From positions 30,348,001-30,412,000 of the forward strand of contig NC_056428.1 of NCBI RefSeq assembly GCF_905147365.1: DNA of 64,000 nt. The letters run 5' to 3'. A model generated the notes under the pieces. That model worked only from the letters and a program-made list of their open reading frames with translations, was not told the origin of the DNA and ran no database searches. The DNA is from Aricia agestis (taxonomy: Eukaryota > Arthropoda > Insecta > Lepidoptera > Lycaenidae). Positions 12,689 through 24,130 of this stretch are shown here, piece by piece. The position numbers were made by a program, and so were the translations under genes. Position 1 is the first letter of the stretch. Each line of letters begins with the position of its first letter.

Positions 12689-12886
12689 GTGGTGTAGGCT
12701 CACGCGATCCCGCGGCCCTCCCAAGGCGCATAGTGTAGTACCGCCGAGTTTTTAGTGGGTAGGGGCTGCGTCCACCACCATCTTTCGGACGCAGCAGAGA
12801 CCCACATACTTGCGGATAGGACCCCATCCCCCGCAAGATGCTTAAAAGCATTTTCCGGGCGCAAAAAAAAAAAAAAAAAAAAATCG
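12689..12886 (+). mobile_element. Short retroposon with poly(A) tail and 11-bp target-site duplication
   Basis: About 198 bp of GC-richer sequence starting gtggtgtaggctcacgcg, with 'gcagcagagacccacatact' and 'gcttaaaagcattttccggg', ends in 21 A residues (12863-12883). The 11-bp string tacttcctgac occurs on both sides (12678-12688 and 12887-12897), and the host repeat continues unbroken across it. These are marks of LINE-mediated retroposition. It is either a 5'-truncated LINE 3' UTR or a SINE; no tRNA A/B boxes were seen. The minus-strand frame across it is an artefact. Confidence 0.85.
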
Positions 12887-12897
12887 TACTTCCTGAC

Positions 12898-13650
12898 CTC
12901 TTAGAAAGCTGAAATTTGGTATGTAACATGATATTATTACTAAAACATCAAAAAAAATATCAAACCCAACTTAACAGTACTATTATAGAGCAAAATTAGG
13001 CAAAAATTTGTGTTTTTTGTATGGGAGCCCCCCTTAATTTTTTATTTTATTTTAATATTATTATTAAATATTAAAGTAGACACATAATGAAGGACTTTGA
13101 AAAAAATTCAAGTACGTACCTGTTGCCACTATTGATATAGAGCAAAAAAGGCCAAAAAATCACTTTTGTTGTATGGGAGCCCCCCTTTAATATTAATTTT
13201 ATTTTTAGTATTTTTTGTTACAGCGGCAATAGATATACATAATCTGTGAAAAATTCAACTCTCTAGCTATTACCGTTCTTGAGTTAGAGCCTAGAGACAG
13301 ACAGACAGACGGATAGACGGAAAGACAACGAAGTCTTTGTAATAGGCTTCCGTTTTTACCCTATGGGTACGGAACCCTAAAAAATGAACTAAAAGAAAAA
13401 ACTACGTAGACCAGCTTCCAAAAAGAAATGAAATCCAACCAAAAACATTTTCATGTAAAAATGTTGCCAAGATGAGAACATAATTTTATAGTTCGTCGTA
13501 TCAAAAAGTTGTGAGATCTCATGTAGAGCCAAGTTTCCAACCTTACATACTCAGCCCTAAATCTAAAAACCTTAATTTTACACTAAAGCGCAGCTAAATA
13601 TTTGATAATAATATTATAATGTGTCAGCCGCATGAGAAGAATCTAAAAAC
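12898..13650 (+). repeat. GTTCCGTA-family element, long copy
   Basis: Runs through 'caaacccaacttaacagtac', 'attatagagcaaaattaggc', 'gtatgggagcccccc', the AT-rich middle, 'cggcaatagatatacataat' and 'gggtacggaaccctaaaaaa', then on into 'aaatgttgccaagatgagaa' and 'gtgtcagccgcatgagaaga'. The same extended order is found at 55729-56520, so the extended 3' part belongs to the family or to a regularly co-mobilised unit. Confidence 0.75.
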
Positions 13651-14199
13651 TCGAATAAACAACCCTAAACTTCAGAACACACCGGATTAGTTCATTTTCA
13701 TACAAGTGTGAGTGCTAGACTGGGGTTTACAAAACTGGTCAATATTTATCACTTGTATTACTCTTGATCGCTTATTTAGTTACAGCAGCCAACTTAAATC
13801 ACAATTTTCCATTTCAAAATTCACATCAAAAGCCTGACGAGGAAATTAGACAACCGGCATTGATGGCGCTAACTTTTCACTGTGAAAACTACAAAATAAT
13901 TTATTTATTGATTAATTAAATACTTTACACTAGTTAAATGTGTAATTTTTTATTAATTTTCTAATTATATTTTTGCGATTTGGTGAGATTTCCTATGTTT
14001 CTGGTTAGTCATAATATGGTTACGACGTCAATCTGTACAGGTCACTTTATCTTATTGAAAAATTAAATTTTAGTGTTTATAACTGTTAGTAACCAAATTA
14101 TCATAAATGTCTTTAGTATAAATGCATAAAATAGACAATCATACACAATAAAACATTATAAATCAATAATGAAACAAAATATATGTTGGTTGAATTTAG
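13651..14199. other. AT-rich non-coding sequence
   Basis: No gene or known repeat recognised. Confidence 0.4.
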
Positions 14200-14415
14200 T
14201 ACACGAATACTCGCGCGGACTACTATGGTAGTCCAGCGTTTTTGATGCTAAATATCTATAATTTTAATTGACTATCAGGTTACAGGAGGTACTGAGGTTT
14301 TGTCAAATTTATCAAATGAGGATTACCTGGAATGGCAAGTTTCTAGCGAGCAATACTGAAAAAATATCGCTGAAAAAGTGACCCTGGTCTACCATGGTAG
14401 TCCACGCGTGTACTG
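14200..14415. mobile_element. TIR element with palindromic GGACTAC..GTAGTCC ends
   Basis: The left end contains gcgcggactactatggtagtcc and the right end, inverted, gcgtggactaccatggtagacc; outer bases (agtacacg and cgtgtact) also pair. Each end is itself a small palindrome. About 150 bp of AT-rich centre has no coding capacity. Confidence 0.55.
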
Positions 14416-15380
14416 CAGTGTTAATACAAGTACTTACCATTACTTAAAAGTAATACCATTCACTAAAAATAAAATTATATTTATATGCAGCATAATGAAC
14501 GCAATAATAATGAAATATATTTTAATACTTTTACGGTCGAAGCGAACAAAATATAATATTTTATTTTTCTCGATTCTCATTGAATTATTATGCAGTCAGT
14601 AATAATATTTTCATAGGTAATATTTTATCAAAATGAGTATTGTATTTAAAATTAATTGTTTTTCGTATATTTCGGAATAAACATTATTATTTCTAACGAG
14701 TTTAGTCTAGACAACTTGTTAATAAAATAATCATTCTTGAAGGATGTTGTACATACTTTGGTTCATATTTTATCGAAATTCAGATAATTATTTTGCAGAA
14801 AACACAACAAAATAATATATACAACAGCAAAATACTCGTCTTGATTTCTAGATATTGTCGCTATTAAAATATGGTTAAGTCACGCCTCACTCTGATGTGA
14901 ACCTTAGTTTTAGTTTTAAACTTTTAAACCAATTCTGACTTCATACAGTTGATTCTAACTGCGATTGCAAGATCAAAACAGAATATGGAATAACCTAAAG
15001 TAACTAAGTTTCTAGTTAGGGGCTTCCTCAGTAACTCCTAACGAACTCAAAGACTCTCCAATAACACAGTATAAGTATTACACAGTACAGTGACTTCACC
15101 TTAAAATCAAGCTCTTATAACGCATGTACGTTTTATACGAAGTGAAGATGCATTGTTTTGATACAAGTTTTCTAACGCGTACTCTCGTTTTGGGTGGTCT
15201 GGTATAAATATGGTCTACTGTATATTATTTATACTGCGGATATACTTACTATTGAAAAAACCTTCCCACCCAGCACTTCCACCTTCATAAAATGGAGAGC
15301 GGTAATAGATAGATTTCAACTCAATAAAGTTAAAAATCCCTGCAGAGATGGATTCCGAACGGAAAACAAAATATAATACT
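14416..15380. other. AT-rich non-coding sequence
   Basis: No gene. The string around 15205-15240 (ggtctactgta.attatttatactg) recurs at 18470-18500, suggesting a further, undefined repeat. Confidence 0.4.
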
Positions 15381-15653
15381 GACGACCTCTGTGGCTCAGT
15401 GGTGAGCGCGTTGGTAGCTCAAGCCGGGGGTCGCGGGTTCGAATCCCGCTGACGGAACAAAAAGTTTTCAATGTTCCCGGGTCTGGATGTGTATTAAATA
15501 TGTGTATGATATAATAAAAATCTTAAATATATGTATAGTATAAAATTATTAAATATATTTCCGTTGTCTGGTACCCGTAGCACAAGTCCTTTAGGTACTT
15601 AGCACGGGGCCAGACTGACGTGGTGTGAAGCGTCCATAGATATTAAAAAAAAA
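15381..15653 (+). mobile_element. tRNA-derived SINE, copy 1
   Basis: The head carries a pol III A box (tggctcagtgg, 15392-15402) and a B box (ggttcgaatcc, 15436-15446) at tRNA spacing. A tRNA-unrelated body follows, with 'tggatgtgtattaaatatgt', 'ccgttgtctggtacccgta' and 'tgacgtggtgtgaagcgtcc', then an A-rich end. The copy at 37940-38214 has the same order. It cannot be a functional tRNA: the acceptor and anticodon arms are degenerate and the transcript continues into the SINE body. Confidence 0.88.
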
Positions 15654-16142
15654 TATGTTCTCGAGTATTCTCTAACAATGCTTCATATTGTGTTTTGTTT
15701 ATTTTATTCCATTGGGATTTTTGGTGACTTTTTGCTTACTTATGAATTGCAATAAACAAAGAGACAATAATTTAAGTAAAGTGTCATTTTGTGGGTTAGA
15801 TGACTTCTGCGTCTCAATTGTAAGTTTTTTTAAATATATTTTGTCTTTTAACCAGAAAACGGCGTAAAAGTATCTCAAGGACCATCTAGAGGAAATGTAT
15901 TATATTTATTAATATTAAAAGGCGCTTATTCCATGAAATTGTGACTACGTGTTAAGAATTGCCATTCCAAGAGTTTGTAAGTATGTGAATCATTCATGAA
16001 TCATAATATATTATACGATAATATTAATATAAGTACGATTGTGTCGATCACTTATGTAACCGCACAAATTGCAATACTGTATAAACTTGTACTACCAGAA
16101 AATATAATTTATTTGAAGTTTACTCAGACATACATAAATGGT
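15654..16142. other. AT-rich non-coding sequence
   Basis: A lone 'gtgggttagatgacttctg' at about 15791 resembles one end of the MITE at 16143. Nothing else recognised. Confidence 0.4.
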
Positions 16143-16283
16143 CGCTATTAAGTGTTAAGCATTAATGTCCTAACCCACGATTTTTTTGTTATTTTTGAAT
16201 GCAGTCTTGTTCTAAATTTTTTTGTTAAAAAATTCGTAATTTTTTTGTGGGTTAGAAGACTTAGTACACGAATGCTAACAGCG
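16143..16283. mobile_element. Short TIR MITE, CCTAACCCAC family
   Basis: The left end cgctattaagtg... with 'tgtcctaacccacgattttt' pairs with the right end '...tttttgtgggttagaagac' plus acagcg. It is AT-rich between the arms. A solo end of the same family is at 44638-44685. Confidence 0.6.
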
Positions 16284-16950
16284 TCCATTTATAGTCAATT
16301 TGTAATTTCAACCTAATGTTCACTTCCGTTAAAAACTTCGCAACTCTAGCAAAGTACAGATATAATAACAATAACGGCGCAATCGGAAACTTTAATTGAT
16401 TACTATAATTTAATGAAAATGTTGACGTAACCCCATGGTATATTTTATTAATTTAAAGTTGAGTGTCAACTATTAAATTTCTCATAAGGGTCAATTTAGA
16501 CCACAAAGCGACATTTTGTACTGAATTGACAAGACTTCAATTGCATGAGACGTCTTAAAAATCTGTCAAATCCATATAAATTTATAAATGCACCTACGTG
16601 CACCAGTGTTGGACGACGTGGACTTAAAGAACTGTGGAACTTTCGGATGTTATGTATGTTCGCTTGCAAGTTAAAATTCACAGATATGCAAGTTTTGATT
16701 GGAAGACAAAAGCATCTATGCCAAAAATTATTAAGATGTTCAAAATGAAGTAAGCAACAGCATTCAGTGATTTACAGTAGGAATGTGAAATTCGATACAG
16801 GAGAAGTTGGTGGGACGGTTTTTGAAGTGGAAAACTCCTTAGCGGCGTTATGCACTTTCTAGAATGAATAATAAATACGTCAGGACGTAACCACATTGAA
16901 ATTTCGTAAGACGGAAGGAAAGAAGACTGCCGGCGCGAGGAGTAAGCATT

Positions 16951-17089
16951 AGGGAGATCGCAGACGACAGACTTTTTGTGCGATCGAGTCTGCGCGCGGC
17001 GTCCATACAGTCGGCATGGCCGCACGATGCCAACTGTATGAACGCCGCAGACTCGATCGCAAAAAAAGTCTGAAGTCTGCGATCTCCCT
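16951..17089. repeat. Long hairpin with about 63-bp arms
   Basis: Left arm 16951-17016 and right arm 17027-17089 pair with few mismatches (agggagatcgcagac / gtctgcgatctccct at the ends), leaving a loop of about 10 bases. The arms are GC-rich and contain 'gcgatcgagtctgcg'. The overlapping 115-codon minus frame is read through the hairpin and is not a gene. It could be a minimal MITE or a hairpin-RNA source. Confidence 0.7.
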
Positions 17090-17124
17090 TATCCCACTTT
17101 GTTCCACATAGTGCGGGGAAAACG

Positions 17125-17512
17125 TAGGCCTTCTCTAATATCCGTCCGTCCGTCTGTCTGTCTCCAGGCTGTAACTCAAGAACCGCTATAGCTAGACTTC
17201 TGAAATTAGGACAGATTATGTATTTCTGTTGCCGCTATAACAATAAATACTGAAAATAAAATAAATATTTAAGGATACAACAAACCTGATTTTTTCGGTC
17301 TTTTTATATATAAATAACGGCGACAGGTAAGTACTTGAATTTTTCACAAAGTCCTTTATTATATGTGTACTCTAATATTTAATTATTATATTAAAATAAA
17401 ATAAAAATTTAAGGGGGGCTCTCTTACAAAAACACAATTTTTGGCCTATTTTTCCTTTATAACGGTACGGTACCCTTTCTGCGCGAGTCCGACTCGCACT
17501 TGGCCGATTATT
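17125..17512 (-). repeat. GTTCCGTA-family repeat, minus strand
   Basis: Reading in reverse: 'tcggccaagtgcgagtcgga', 'gggtaccgtaccgttataaa', the AT-rich middle and the tctgtctgtct/ggctgtaactcaagaaccgc block. The final ggaaccctaaaa end is replaced by unrelated sequence. Confidence 0.75.
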
Positions 17513-18682
17513 TAAGGTATCGTAATACATGGCTTTCGTATATTAACTATGATATCTTACTATAGTCAGCTTGATAAGGGGATTATTGAATACTCTATTA
17601 GTATCTCTAAATTACCTGAACGGTAATTCTGGATGCAGTGCAGTTCAAAGCGACAATTAATAATACACAGTGGACGGATTAGTAATATCCGGTAATGCCT
17701 ACAGGAACCACCTGTTGACATCCTTTGTTCATTACGTCTAAAGGTAAGTTCACACTGAGACGAATGTGCCCAAGAGCGTATACAAGAGCAATCTCATTTC
17801 CAGTTCTCTTATAAGTTATAACCCAGTGGAATGGTCAACACGTCTGGCAAGACGTAGGACGTTTTTTACATGCTTATCCAACGCATCTTTCCTGATAGGC
17901 CTGCATTGGAAACAACATTTTTCAACTCTGTCAAATTCCGTTTAATCCAAGTCAAATCTTTAAACTTTGTAGTTAAGACAACAGAGGCGTTACTGAATAC
18001 CTGATCAAGAAAATACTTAGAGAAACTACAAATCCAAATTATGATTGTTCTGTTGTTGCATAATGAATCATTTAGTCATTTACTATTAATCTTAACGCGA
18101 AATAGAACTAGAAAAGGCTATTCTTTTAAGAAAGACAAAGAAAATAAAATATACTTACTTAGGTCCAAGTGAAAGATTCAAAACCAATAAACTCTTATGA
18201 ATCTTTTGTTCAATAGAATTTCTGCATTATTACTCCACAGTTCAGTAATTAAACTTATTGGAATCGACGGAACTATATCCACAATACAAATATATATGTG
18301 TACAGTATAATAACCGTACTCTCGTTCTACTACATCCTGCTACGCCTACTCCAACTCCAGGAGAGCAAAAAAATTGAAACGTATAACAGTGAAAGAGAAA
18401 GACTGACTCCACGCTTTTTTTAAAAGATTGTCCTGAACTCCCACATTCCATCGCCCATGTCAAAATATATTTGGCCTACTGTACATTATTTATACTGTGG
18501 CATATCTTTGTTCGTCTGCGGGTTATACGCTTTTAGTTGCAGTCGATTTTCAATAGCAAGAGGGGTGGCTAACTTAATAAGTGGGGTCAACTATCAGGGT
18601 CCTAACTCGATTATGAGCAATTTCTTCGGACAATACGAGGGAAGTTTAGCTCAGTTAGAATATAGTATCCAACTATCCACTA
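17513..18682. other. AT-rich non-coding sequence
   Basis: Frames of 73 codons (18242-18463, -) and 100 codons (18457-18759, +) lack recognisable motifs. The second runs into a Helitron end, so it is not a real gene. Confidence 0.4.
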
Positions 18683-18762
18683 CTATTATAAATGCAAAAG
18701 TGTTTCTTTCTGCTTGTTTGTTACCGCTTTACGGTGAAACTGCTGAAGATGTAATTTAATAA
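18683..18762 (+). repeat. Helitron 5'-end fragment
   Basis: 'ctattataaatgcaaaagtg' followed by a t/c-rich tttctttctgcttg stretch matches the lepidopteran Helitron 5' region; the rest is missing. Confidence 0.4.
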
Positions 18763-18854
18763 TAGTAAGTGTCTATGGATATTTTAATATTAATTATGTT
18801 TCTTGCTAAGAGTAATATAGTTTTAGGTGAGAAAAACTTTTCAACTAAGTCTTA

Positions 18855-19320
18855 TGGCCGATTTACATCATTGATCATTCCAATCCAGCACTGAGTTGCT
18901 ATAAAGGTGCTCCTCTCACCGGGAGTATTCGCTTGTAATGTAACGTTACAAAGTCGAGCATTACATCAGTGAGGGAGGAGAGCCGAGCATTACAATGCGC
19001 ACCTTGTAATGATACAGACTACAGTGTGTAATATCTTGATATAACTTGTAACGTCAATTAGCTATATGGAATGCTCAAAGTCGAATGTTAAATTACACGC
19101 GAATGCTCGTCAGTCGAGGAGGTAGTATTGTAATGTAACGCTCAATGTCGAAAATTAATTAATGTCACATTACAACTGAATGCTCGTCGGTCAGGGAGGT
19201 ATTTTTGTAATGTAATGCTCAAAAACGAATCTATAATGTTACATTTATACTCGTGAATGCTCGCGGTGAGGGGCCTTTAGAGTAATGTAAACGGCATTAC
19301 TGGTGTGCACTTGAATGAAA
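18855..19320. repeat. TIR element with degenerate internal tandem repeats
   Basis: Ends pair loosely (aaggtgctcctctcaccggg.gtattcg against cgaatgctcgcggtgaggggccttt). Inside, three to four imperfect units of about 90-100 bp repeat words such as 'tgtaatgtaacgctcaa' and 'gaatgctcgtcggtcaggga'. Non-coding. Confidence 0.5.
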
Positions 19321-19327
19321 TTATGCA

Positions 19328-19375
19328 AAAAAAAGCGGCGAAGTGCGAGTTGGACTCGCCCATGAAGGGTTCCGC
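19328..19375 (+). repeat. GTTCCGTA-family fragment
   Basis: Only the first approximately 45 bases are present (gcgaagtgcgagttggactc, then gggttccgcag). Confidence 0.5.
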
Positions 19376-20389
19376 AGTAGCAATAAGGTTTATTTTAATG
19401 AAATTAAGAGTTTTTTGATTTATTTTTATATTTCAGTTGATTTAATGAAAGTTAAATTAAGGTTTACCATTTATGACGTATAAGGACATAGGATATACCT
19501 TCTATACCGGAAAAATGTACGGTTTACGCTCTATAAACTAATTTTGGCGCAACGGTGTCGCAGGCGTCAACTAGTGTATGATAAATGATAATATATCCAT
19601 TGAAAAAGATCGTGCTCAGTCGGAAATATTATTTTTACAAGAGCACGTAGGACGGTAGGATGCAAATGAAACATAATACCAACGGATTGTAAAAGCCCCC
19701 ATGCGTTTCGATTGTATTATTGTAACTGTAATCCATCCACGACCTTGATTGCAATATCCAGATATTTGTATCGATGCATGCCGATTTTTTTCTCTTTTCC
19801 CGACGCCAGAATAAGGGGTATATTTTTGAAAAATCATGCTCTAAAATAGAGAAAAACGTCGGCCTGAGCTTTAGAGGCGCTATCTCCTCCTTTTTGGAAG
19901 TCGGTCAAAAAGGGTTTTGCTTTTGGGACCTGGTAGCATGGAGTGACACAGCAGTTGGATATTTTTAACCGACTTCATAAAGGATATCGTTCTTCTTTTC
20001 GCTGTAAATATTTTTTAAGAGAGAGTTTATCGATTGTATAACCTAAAAATAGCCGGTAATGTATTTTTAACCGACTCCAAAAAAAGAAGGTTTTACTTTC
20101 GACTCATTTAGTCGAAAGATTTTCAAGAGTTATATTTTAATCGATTGCTTAACCTAAAAATAGCCGGTAATGTATTAGCTAACCGGGTTAGCCGGGAAAC
20201 GGGTTAACGCAACTAACCACCGACCGGCGACCGGAAATAAATTTTTTAAGCCCCCGATTGAGTAGCCTGACCTAATTGCCTCTTATTTGCTACCCCAATA
20301 ATTTTGGGTGCGGTGTCACCCCTTCGCAATCGATGGGTTCCTAATGATTTGGTAGTGGTTCCGAAATTCAGAACTAAGCGATCCATGAT
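19376..20389. other. Non-coding sequence with scattered short repeat words
   Basis: Contains several (a)accgacttc(c)aaaaa-type words (about 19890, 19970, 20075) that also occur at 23200, 23530, 32340 and 46680. The sentence 'aacctaaaaatagccggtaa' is duplicated at 20042 and 20152, so a local tandem duplication of about 110 bp is likely. No gene. Confidence 0.45.
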
Positions 20390-20640
20390 TGATCATACTA
20401 TAATATTATAAATGCGAAAGTGTGTCTGTCTGTCTGTAACCCCTTCACTCCCAAGCCACTAAACCGATATTGCTGAAATTTCGTATGGAGATACTTTGAG
20501 TCCCGGGAAAGGACATGGGATACCGGAAAATGAACGGTTCCCGCGCTATAAACGGATAATACCTCAATACGAGTAGAGTTGCGAGCCTCATCTAGACTCT
20601 AGTGGTATTATAAAATATGTGAAACTCTGTAAACTCTTTA
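20390..20640 (+). mobile_element. Helitron 5' part
   Basis: TC..actataatattataaatgcg followed by tgtctgtctgtctg, 'gctgaaatttcgtatggaga' and 'gggaaaggacatgggatacc' matches the Helitron 5' region seen at 28590 and 63495. It runs up to the tail array at 20648. Confidence 0.65.
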
Positions 20641-20647
20641 TACAGAT

Positions 20648-21573
20648 ACGAGCTTTTGCCCGTGGCTTCGCTCGCGTTAAGAAGTATTATTATACAAACT
20701 TTCATCCCCTATTTGAACCGCTTGGGGTTGGAATTTATCAAAATCCTTTCTTAGCGGATGCCTACGTTATAACATCTACCTGCATGCCAAATTTCAGCCC
20801 GATCCGTTTAGTGGTTTGGGCTGTGCGTTGATAGATCACTATGTCAATCAGTCAGTCACCTTTGAGTTTTATATATTAACGAGCTTTTGCCCGCGGCTTC
20901 GCTCGCGTTAAGAAGTATTATTATATACAAACTTTCATCCCCTATTTGAACCCCTTGGGGTTGGAATTTATCAAAATCCTTTCTTAGCGGATGCCTACGT
21001 CATAACATCTACCTGCATGCCAAATTTCAGCCCGATCCGTCCAGTGGTTTGGGCTGTGCGTTGATAGATCACTATGTCAATCAGTCACCTTTGAGTTTTA
21101 TATATTAACGAGCTTTTGCCCGCGGCTTCGCTCGCGTTAAGAAGTATAATTATATACAAACTTTCATCCCCTATTTGAACCCCTTGGGGTTGGAATTTAT
21201 CAAAATCCTTTCTTAGCGGATGCCTACGTTATAACATCTACCTGCATGCCAAATTTCAGCCCGATCCGTTTAGTGGTTTGGGCTGTGCGTTGATAGATCA
21301 CTATGTCAATCAGTCAGTCACCTTTGAGTTTTATATATTAACGAGCTTTCGCCCGCGGCTTCGCTCGCGTTAAGAAGTATTATTATATACAAACTTTCAT
21401 CCCCTATTTGAACCCCTTGGGGTTGGAATTTATCAAAATCCTTTCTTAGCGGATGCCTACGTCATAACATCTACTTGCATGCCAAATTTCAGCCCGATCC
21501 GTCCAGTGGTTTGGGCTGTGCGTTGATAGATCACTATGTCAATCAGTCAGTCACCTTTGAGTTTTATATATAT
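20648..21573 (-). repeat. Tandem array, four units of 229-233 bp, derived from a Helitron tail
   Basis: Units begin at 20648, 20879, 21108 and 21341, each with acgagctttYgcccg.ggct, then 'cttcgctcgcgttaagaagt', 'gaaccccttggggttggaat', 'cccgatccgt' and 'gggctgtgcgttgatagatc', and end in a ttgagttttatata tract. Read on the minus strand, each unit start is a Helitron-like 3' hairpin (cgagcgaagccgcg). Units differ by few substitutions, so the amplification is recent or homogenised. No coding capacity. Confidence 0.9.
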
Positions 21574-22290
21574 AGATAAAAGATAGATATAGAATATAGA
21601 TTGATGATAAGTGGTGTTTAATGAGTCTGAAGTAAAGTCCGAGAAAGGCGTAGTATTTTTAATGGCGTAACCAACCTGTACAAAATTCTCGTGGTGTTTG
21701 TTGCCCAACTCCTTTGAAAGGGCTGGCCAATTTTGATGCAGTTTTGAGTACTTATCAGGCACGTTTAGGAAAATCGGTGATCTTTTTGCTTATCCCAAAT
21801 ATTACGTGTTTAAAACTGCAATAGCCAGATCTGCTAGAATTATTGTTATCTATAAATCTCATTTTAACACAGTGCTATGATTTAACCATTCAAGGGACGC
21901 ACACGCTATTTGGATTGGCGTGTATGGCCAGCTCAAAAATAAAACCGTCATCGTTTAAGAAGGCATCGACCACATAGTTTATACTATTGTAATATTTGAT
22001 TAGTATTCTGTGGGGACGGTCGCGAGCTTACACGTAAGGCACTGGTGAACCGCCAATGATAGGATGTCTAAGGTGACAATTTGCATAATGGCATTTTTTC
22101 CAGTTATCAAATAAGTACCCGTTAAAATATCTAAGCAATGTGGTTAAAATATTTTGATTGCTATGTTTAAGTATATTTAAATGTTTAAAAGTACTGAGTA
22201 TAGTCTGTAGACTGTAGTAGTAGTTTTTAATTTAGACTGTTTTGTGGCTTTACATTTTGAATATCATTCAATCTCTACCAATTATTAATT
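21574..22290. other. Non-coding sequence
   Basis: A 71-codon minus frame (21547-21762) overlaps the array edge and has no motif. No gene recognised. Confidence 0.4.
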
Positions 22291-22291
22291 A

Positions 22292-22485
22292 CCAGCTATT
22301 TAACCGAGCTTTGCTCGGTAATCGATGAAAATGACAATTTATAAAAATGATTCCTAGCTAGATCGATTTATCGCCCCCGAAACCTCCTATATACTACACT
22401 TCATGAAAATCGTTGGAGCCGATTCCGAGATTCCAATTATATATATACAAGAATTGCTCGTTTAAAGATATAAGATAAGATAAAG
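22292..22485 (-). mobile_element. Helitron 3'-end fragment, CCGAGC hairpin subfamily
   Basis: Read on the minus strand it runs from 'aaacgagcaattcttgtata' through 'cggctccaacgattttcatg' to a stem ccgagc-aaa-gctcgg and a decayed CTAG (ctgg). It is the mirror image of the better preserved copy at 38755-38931. Confidence 0.65.
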
Positions 22486-22917
22486 GGTATGGGCTGAATA
22501 ACCAGCCTTCACCACCAAGGTCAACATGGAAAAACAGTCCGTATCTAGTATCATAAGATTTTAAAATGCCAAACTCAAATATATCTACAGCAGCATACAG
22601 TACAACACCAAAAAAATGCATACAAAAAATTGCATAATTAAAGTCGGCGGTCACAACTGAACGCGTACGACCTACGTTCATGCAACAACAATGCTTAAAC
22701 AAGGAATTTAATATCAGTGAGTCAGTCTGTTTGTAACCTGGCTGTGAGTCATCGGACATTGAGTTTAATTAACAGCTTCTGCCGATATCTCGCTATCCCG
22801 TACCCAGTAGCCTGGCCTGATTACGTGTACCGAGTGGCCGTGCCCTCGGCCCATCACTCGATGTGTTTAATATGGACGTGCTCGGCTGAGGGCAGTCTCG
22901 CTACTCGGTAGGTATAA
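22486..22917. other. Unassigned sequence next to a Helitron
   Basis: The 121-codon minus frame 22394-22759 continues out of the Helitron fragment and shows no family motif. It is probably transposon-derived non-coding DNA rather than a gene. Confidence 0.3.
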
Positions 22918-23182
22918 GGCCTAAAGCACACGGCGGATTTTGACAAACAAAAGACGCGTATAAAGCTAATCGCACATTTGTCCGCACCGTACGCGCCACA
23001 TTTTAGAATACATAGTACGTTGTAACTTGTTTGAAATGACGTCAGATACGAAATACAGCGCGTACGTGAAAATTTTGTGTCGTCATATTTTCATACAACG
23101 AATTCATTTTTGGGAAACGGGGCTTGCCGCGTGCCGGCTTGCGGCGCGTACGTTGCGGACAAATCTGCGGTCAACTTTGGGC
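22918..23182. mobile_element. TIR element, ACACGGCGGA-type ends
   Basis: The left end ggcctaaagcacacggcgg pairs imperfectly with the right end 'tgcggtcaactttgggct', followed inward by gatttgtc/gacaaatc. The interior is rich in CG and cgtac words, unlike its AT-rich flanks. Confidence 0.45.
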
Positions 23183-23780
23183 TGATTTGTAAAATAAATT
23201 GTAACCGACTTCTAAACAAGAGAAGATGCTTCAATTCGACGTGCATGCTTTTATGTTTGTTCGCGGATAACTTAGACGTTTGTGAACCGATTTTAATGAT
23301 TCTTTTAGTTGGAATGAATATATTTTAAAGGTGGTCCCACAACAATAAAATACTCTTGAAGTCAGTTTTTTGTAAAATAAAATATAGTTTCTCGCTGACC
23401 GTCGGCGCTGATGGCCCGACTCCCGAGAGTATGAAATTCTAGAATATTGTGTATTTGAATAACGCGTAGCGGTCTGCGCTGATATTTCAGACATTTTGAT
23501 GTCGGTCATCATCGCGCCACTTTTTTAACCGACTTCAAAAAAAAGTACGTAGATCCCGCAAAAGGGTACGTTTCCCGATCATTATGGCGCACCGCGCAAC
23601 GAAGCTGCGGGAATCACTTTATTTTATAATATGTGAGCTGTGACGTCACAAACACATGATAGCCGCTTGCGCTTCTCGTTGTCAACAGACAAAATGAGTT
23701 TCATAAATATTTGCTCATCGTATGGTACGGGAGGCAATACTATACAATGTCCCGGGTTATATTTTTGATTACTATCAAGC
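23183..23780. other. Non-coding sequence with aaccgacttc repeat words
   Basis: The 'gtaaccgacttctaaac' and 'taaccgacttcaaaaaaaag' words at 23201 and 23527 bracket about 330 bp and may be the ends of one degenerate repeat. No gene. Confidence 0.4.
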
Positions 23781-24130
23781 TTAATTTTTGTGAATAGCTT
23801 CATTTTGATAAGACGAACAATAGAATAACAATAGAATAGAAAACAATAGAAAGGATTTCATACTTTGAGTTGATGGTCCTCCAAGTTTTGTTGAATACAA
23901 AGTCAACCAAGTTTTGTTGAATACAGAACTCTATAACGGAACCCTAACGAGCTGATTTTTTGTATAAAGATAGATTAATAGTCATATAATTTAAAAGTAA
24001 TATTGTCCTACAAATAGAACAATCCATATTTTAGGACCATCAAGTCAATGTATGAAATCCTTTCTATCTCTGTTAGCTACCACTTTCGAGATTTCGCAAA
24101 TAAAATGTTGTTCGTCTTATCAAAATGAAG
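23781..24130. repeat. Foldback repeat, cttcattttgataagacgaac ends
   Basis: The left arm (23801-23880: 'cattttgataagacgaacaa', 'ggatttcatactttgagttg') is matched in reverse by the right arm up to 24130 ('gttcgtcttatcaaaatgaa'). Between them lies 'accaagttttgttgaatac' written twice. A single-orientation relative is at 45283-45535. Confidence 0.6.

Noticed and set aside
12657..12929. 90-codon minus-strand open frame
   Set aside because: It reads the poly(A) tract of a retroposon as poly-Phe and spans the insertion borders.
15381..15460. Possible tRNA gene (A and B boxes)
   Set aside because: Followed by a repeated SINE body and present twice; tRNA arms are degenerate. The same applies to 37940 and 58059.
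16678..17025. 115-codon minus-strand open frame
   Set aside because: Half of it lies in one arm of the hairpin at 16951-17089 and no family motif is present.
20648..21573. Regular repeats resembling a CRISPR array
   Set aside because: Units are contiguous 230-bp tandem copies of a Helitron tail without spacers, in an insect genome.
22394..22759. 121-codon minus-strand open frame
   Set aside because: It starts upstream and runs into a Helitron 3' fragment; no domain or motif is visible.
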